From assembly GCF_015477605.1 (NCBI RefSeq), contig NZ_JADLQX010000027.1:17817-81816 (forward strand): DNA of 64,000 bases, written 5' to 3'. The first letter of the stretch is position 1. Every line of letters begins with the position of its first letter. The notes below the pieces were generated by a model. The model was not told the DNA's origin and searched no databases. It saw only the letters and a program-made list of their open reading frames with translations. The translations under genes were made by a program, and so were the position numbers. The stretch comes from Nocardia amamiensis. Its GTDB lineage: Bacteria; Actinomycetota; Actinomycetes; Mycobacteriales; Mycobacteriaceae. This document shows, in pieces, positions 62,498-64,000 of the stretch.

Positions 62498-63841
62498 ATG
62501 TACACACTCGCCGACCTGCCACGGCACGGAGCCGCCAGGCACGGCTGCCGAACCGCCGTCGTCTTCGAAGGTGCGAGGCTGACCTACGCCGACCTCAACC
62601 GACGCGTCAATCAAGCGGCGCACGCCATGATCGATCTGGGACTGCAACCCGGCGAGCGGCTCGCGATCCTGTCCGACAACAGCGCGCGATACCTCGAGAC
62701 GTACCTGGCCGCCGCCAAGCTCGGCGTCAGCGTGACCCCGTTGAACACGCGGCTCAGTGAGCCTGAGCTCGAGTACATCGTCAAGGACAGCGACGCCGTG
62801 GTCATGGTCGTGGGTGACGGATACGAGCAGCTGGCCTCCGCCCTGCTCGCATCGACCCCGGCACTCCGGCGCGGCCTCTCGCTCGACAATCATGTGAACG
62901 GTTTCGTCGCGTACGAGGAGGCACTGGCCCAGGCGCCCGATCATGAGCCCGATCCGGACTTCTATCGGGTGTCCGAAGACGACCTGGCTGTTCTGATGTA
63001 CACCGGCGGAACCACGGGCACCCCCAAGGGCGTCATGCTCAGCCACCGCAACCTGCTTACGGCCGCGATAGCCGCAGCCCTCGGCGGTGAGATCACCAAG
63101 GACGACTCGACGTGTTTCGTCCTACCGATCTTCCACGTCTCCTGGTGGCCGATCCTCACGCTGCTGCTGGTCGGAGGGAAGGTCGTCATCAACCGCAAGC
63201 CCGACCTCGACGAGATCCTCCGGCTCATTCAGGACGAGAAATGCACTCATGCGAACCTGGTGCCCACCATCTACGGCTGGCTCACCGACCACTCCGCGCT
63301 CGACTCCTACGATCTGAGCAGCCTGCGATCACTCACCTACGCCGGTAGCCCGTTCCCCGCCGAGGTCCTCAAGCGCGCCATCACCGCATTCGGGCCGCTC
63401 TTCGCCCAGGGGTACGGCGCTACCGAGACCGCGGGCGGGCCGATCACGATGCTGGACGCCGCGGACCACCACCTCGACGGGGCAGACAGCCACCTGCTGG
63501 CCAGCGCGGGAAGAGTGGCGATCTGCTCGGAGATCGAGGTCGTCGACGCTGACGACGAGCGCGTCGAACCTGGTCGGATCGGTGAGGTCTGCGTCCGGGG
63601 AAAGCACGTCATGCTCGGCTACTGGAAGAACCCGGACCTGACGGCCGACGTGCTCAGGAATGGCTGGTACCACACGGGAGACCTGGGCTATCTCGACGAT
63701 CGCGGCTTCCTGTTCCTGACCGGCCGCAAGTCGGACATGATCATCAGCGGCGGCGAGAACGTGTATCCCAGCGAGGTCGAGAACGCCATCCACTCCCACC
63801 CCGCCGTCCAATGCCGTTGCTTGACCTGTCACACCTACTGA
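62498..63841 (+). CDS. Acyl-CoA ligase (AMP-forming), 3'-truncated
   Basis: The 447-residue product has the AMP motif LMYTGGTTGTPKGVMLSH, GYGATETAGGPIT, TGDLGYLDDRGFLFLTGRKSDMIISGGENVYPSEVE. The C-terminal subdomain with the catalytic lysine is missing: after HPAV the frame runs into CRCLTCHTY and stops. The break near 63.81 kb shows insertion or rearrangement. GGAGG precedes the ATG at 62498 by about 7 bases. Confidence 0.85.
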   Translation: MYTLADLPRHGAARHGCRTAVVFEGARLTYADLNRRVNQAAHAMIDLGLQPGERLAILSDNSARYLETYLAAAKLGVSVTPLNTRLSEPELEYIVKDSDAVVMVVGDGYEQLASALLASTPALRRGLSLDNHVNGFVAYEEALAQAPDHEPDPDFYRVSEDDLAVLMYTGGTTGTPKGVMLSHRNLLTAAIAAALGGEITKDDSTCFVLPIFHVSWWPILTLLLVGGKVVINRKPDLDEILRLIQDEKCTHANLVPTIYGWLTDHSALDSYDLSSLRSLTYAGSPFPAEVLKRAITAFGPLFAQGYGATETAGGPITMLDAADHHLDGADSHLLASAGRVAICSEIEVVDADDERVEPGRIGEVCVRGKHVMLGYWKNPDLTADVLRNGWYHTGDLGYLDDRGFLFLTGRKSDMIISGGENVYPSEVENAIHSHPAVQCRCLTCHTY

Positions 63842-64000
63842 GCTGTTACGGGGTGTAATGCAATGACCTTGCCGGTGGTTCTGCGGGTTGTCCTGCGTGC
63901 TTGGCTTTTTTGGCGGAATGAGTACTTCGAGTCCGGCCGCTTGAGTAACCGGTCGGACTCACGCAGACGCCGAGGTCCGCTGTCGAGTTTGCGCCGCACT
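63835..64000 (-). CDS. Partial ORF at the window edge (possibly mobile-element gene)
   Basis: A minus-strand frame open at the edge ends with TAG at 63835. Its last residues include KVIALHPVTAQ after a stretch rich in Arg and Lys. I do not recognise it. Because it replaces the ligase end, it may be the 3' end of a transposase gene or another inserted element. Confidence 0.25.
   Translation of the reverse strand, partial: VRRKLDSGPRRLRESDRLLKRPDSKYSFRQKSQARRTTRRTTGKVIALHPVTAQ

Overview
The window is high-GC actinobacterial chromosome, most likely Nocardia or a close relative. From memory, its core genes follow the order around Rv2393 to Rv2343 of Mycobacterium tuberculosis: sulfate assimilation (cysN, cysD, cysH, sirA), hemW, hrcA-dnaJ2-rsmE, phoH-ybeY-CBS protein-cytidine-deaminase-like-era, amidase, recO, uppS, YbjN-like, zur/smtB, glyS, a TPM-domain protein, dgt and dnaG. 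Start codons are often GTG, several genes overlap by ATGA or GTGA, and some promoters look leaderless.

Layout. 1-2.1 kb: the start of an MFS exporter gene, a divergent TetR gene, and a candidate 23-residue peptide gene with its own ribosome site and hairpin. 2.1-8.0 kb: a leftward sulfate-assimilation operon (sirA-cysH-cysD-cysN-sirohydrochlorin chelatase) behind a leader that encodes a cysteine-rich, probably leaderless peptide and a nested hairpin, which looks like a cysteine attenuator. 8-14.4 kb: a SnoaL-like protein, hemW, a small hypothetical, an AraC regulator and three alpha/beta hydrolases. 14.6-23.7 kb: the hrcA-dnaJ-rsmE and phoH-ybeY-CBS-era block, split by a TnpB element with a truncated tnpA.

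23.8-36.1 kb is accessory DNA between era and the amidase. It starts with an F420-type reductase gene bracketed by a partial repeat of the era 3' end. Its centre is an Xre/TPR regulator divergent from a tightly overlapping operon: two uncharacterised proteins, a thymidylate-kinase-like protein, an HhH-GPD glycosylase-like protein and a B12-binding radical SAM enzyme. A NUDIX gene converges on the operon. Decayed second copies of two of these genes lie just downstream. This cassette is the best candidate for an undescribed nucleotide or base modification system.

36.1-56.3 kb returns to core genes (amidase, recO, uppS, zur/smtB, glyS, TPM protein, dgt, dnaG, tRNA-Asn) with several regulator/effector pairs inserted and clear hairpin terminators. 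After tRNA-Asn come a serine-recombinase remnant and then, at 57.0-63.8 kb, a catabolic operon (thiolase-like, DUF35, enoyl-CoA hydratase, acyl-CoA dehydrogenase, acyl-CoA ligase). It is transcribed away from two tandem regulators that each combine a MerR-type and a TetR-type DNA-binding domain. The ligase is cut short near 63.81 kb by unrelated DNA running off the window.
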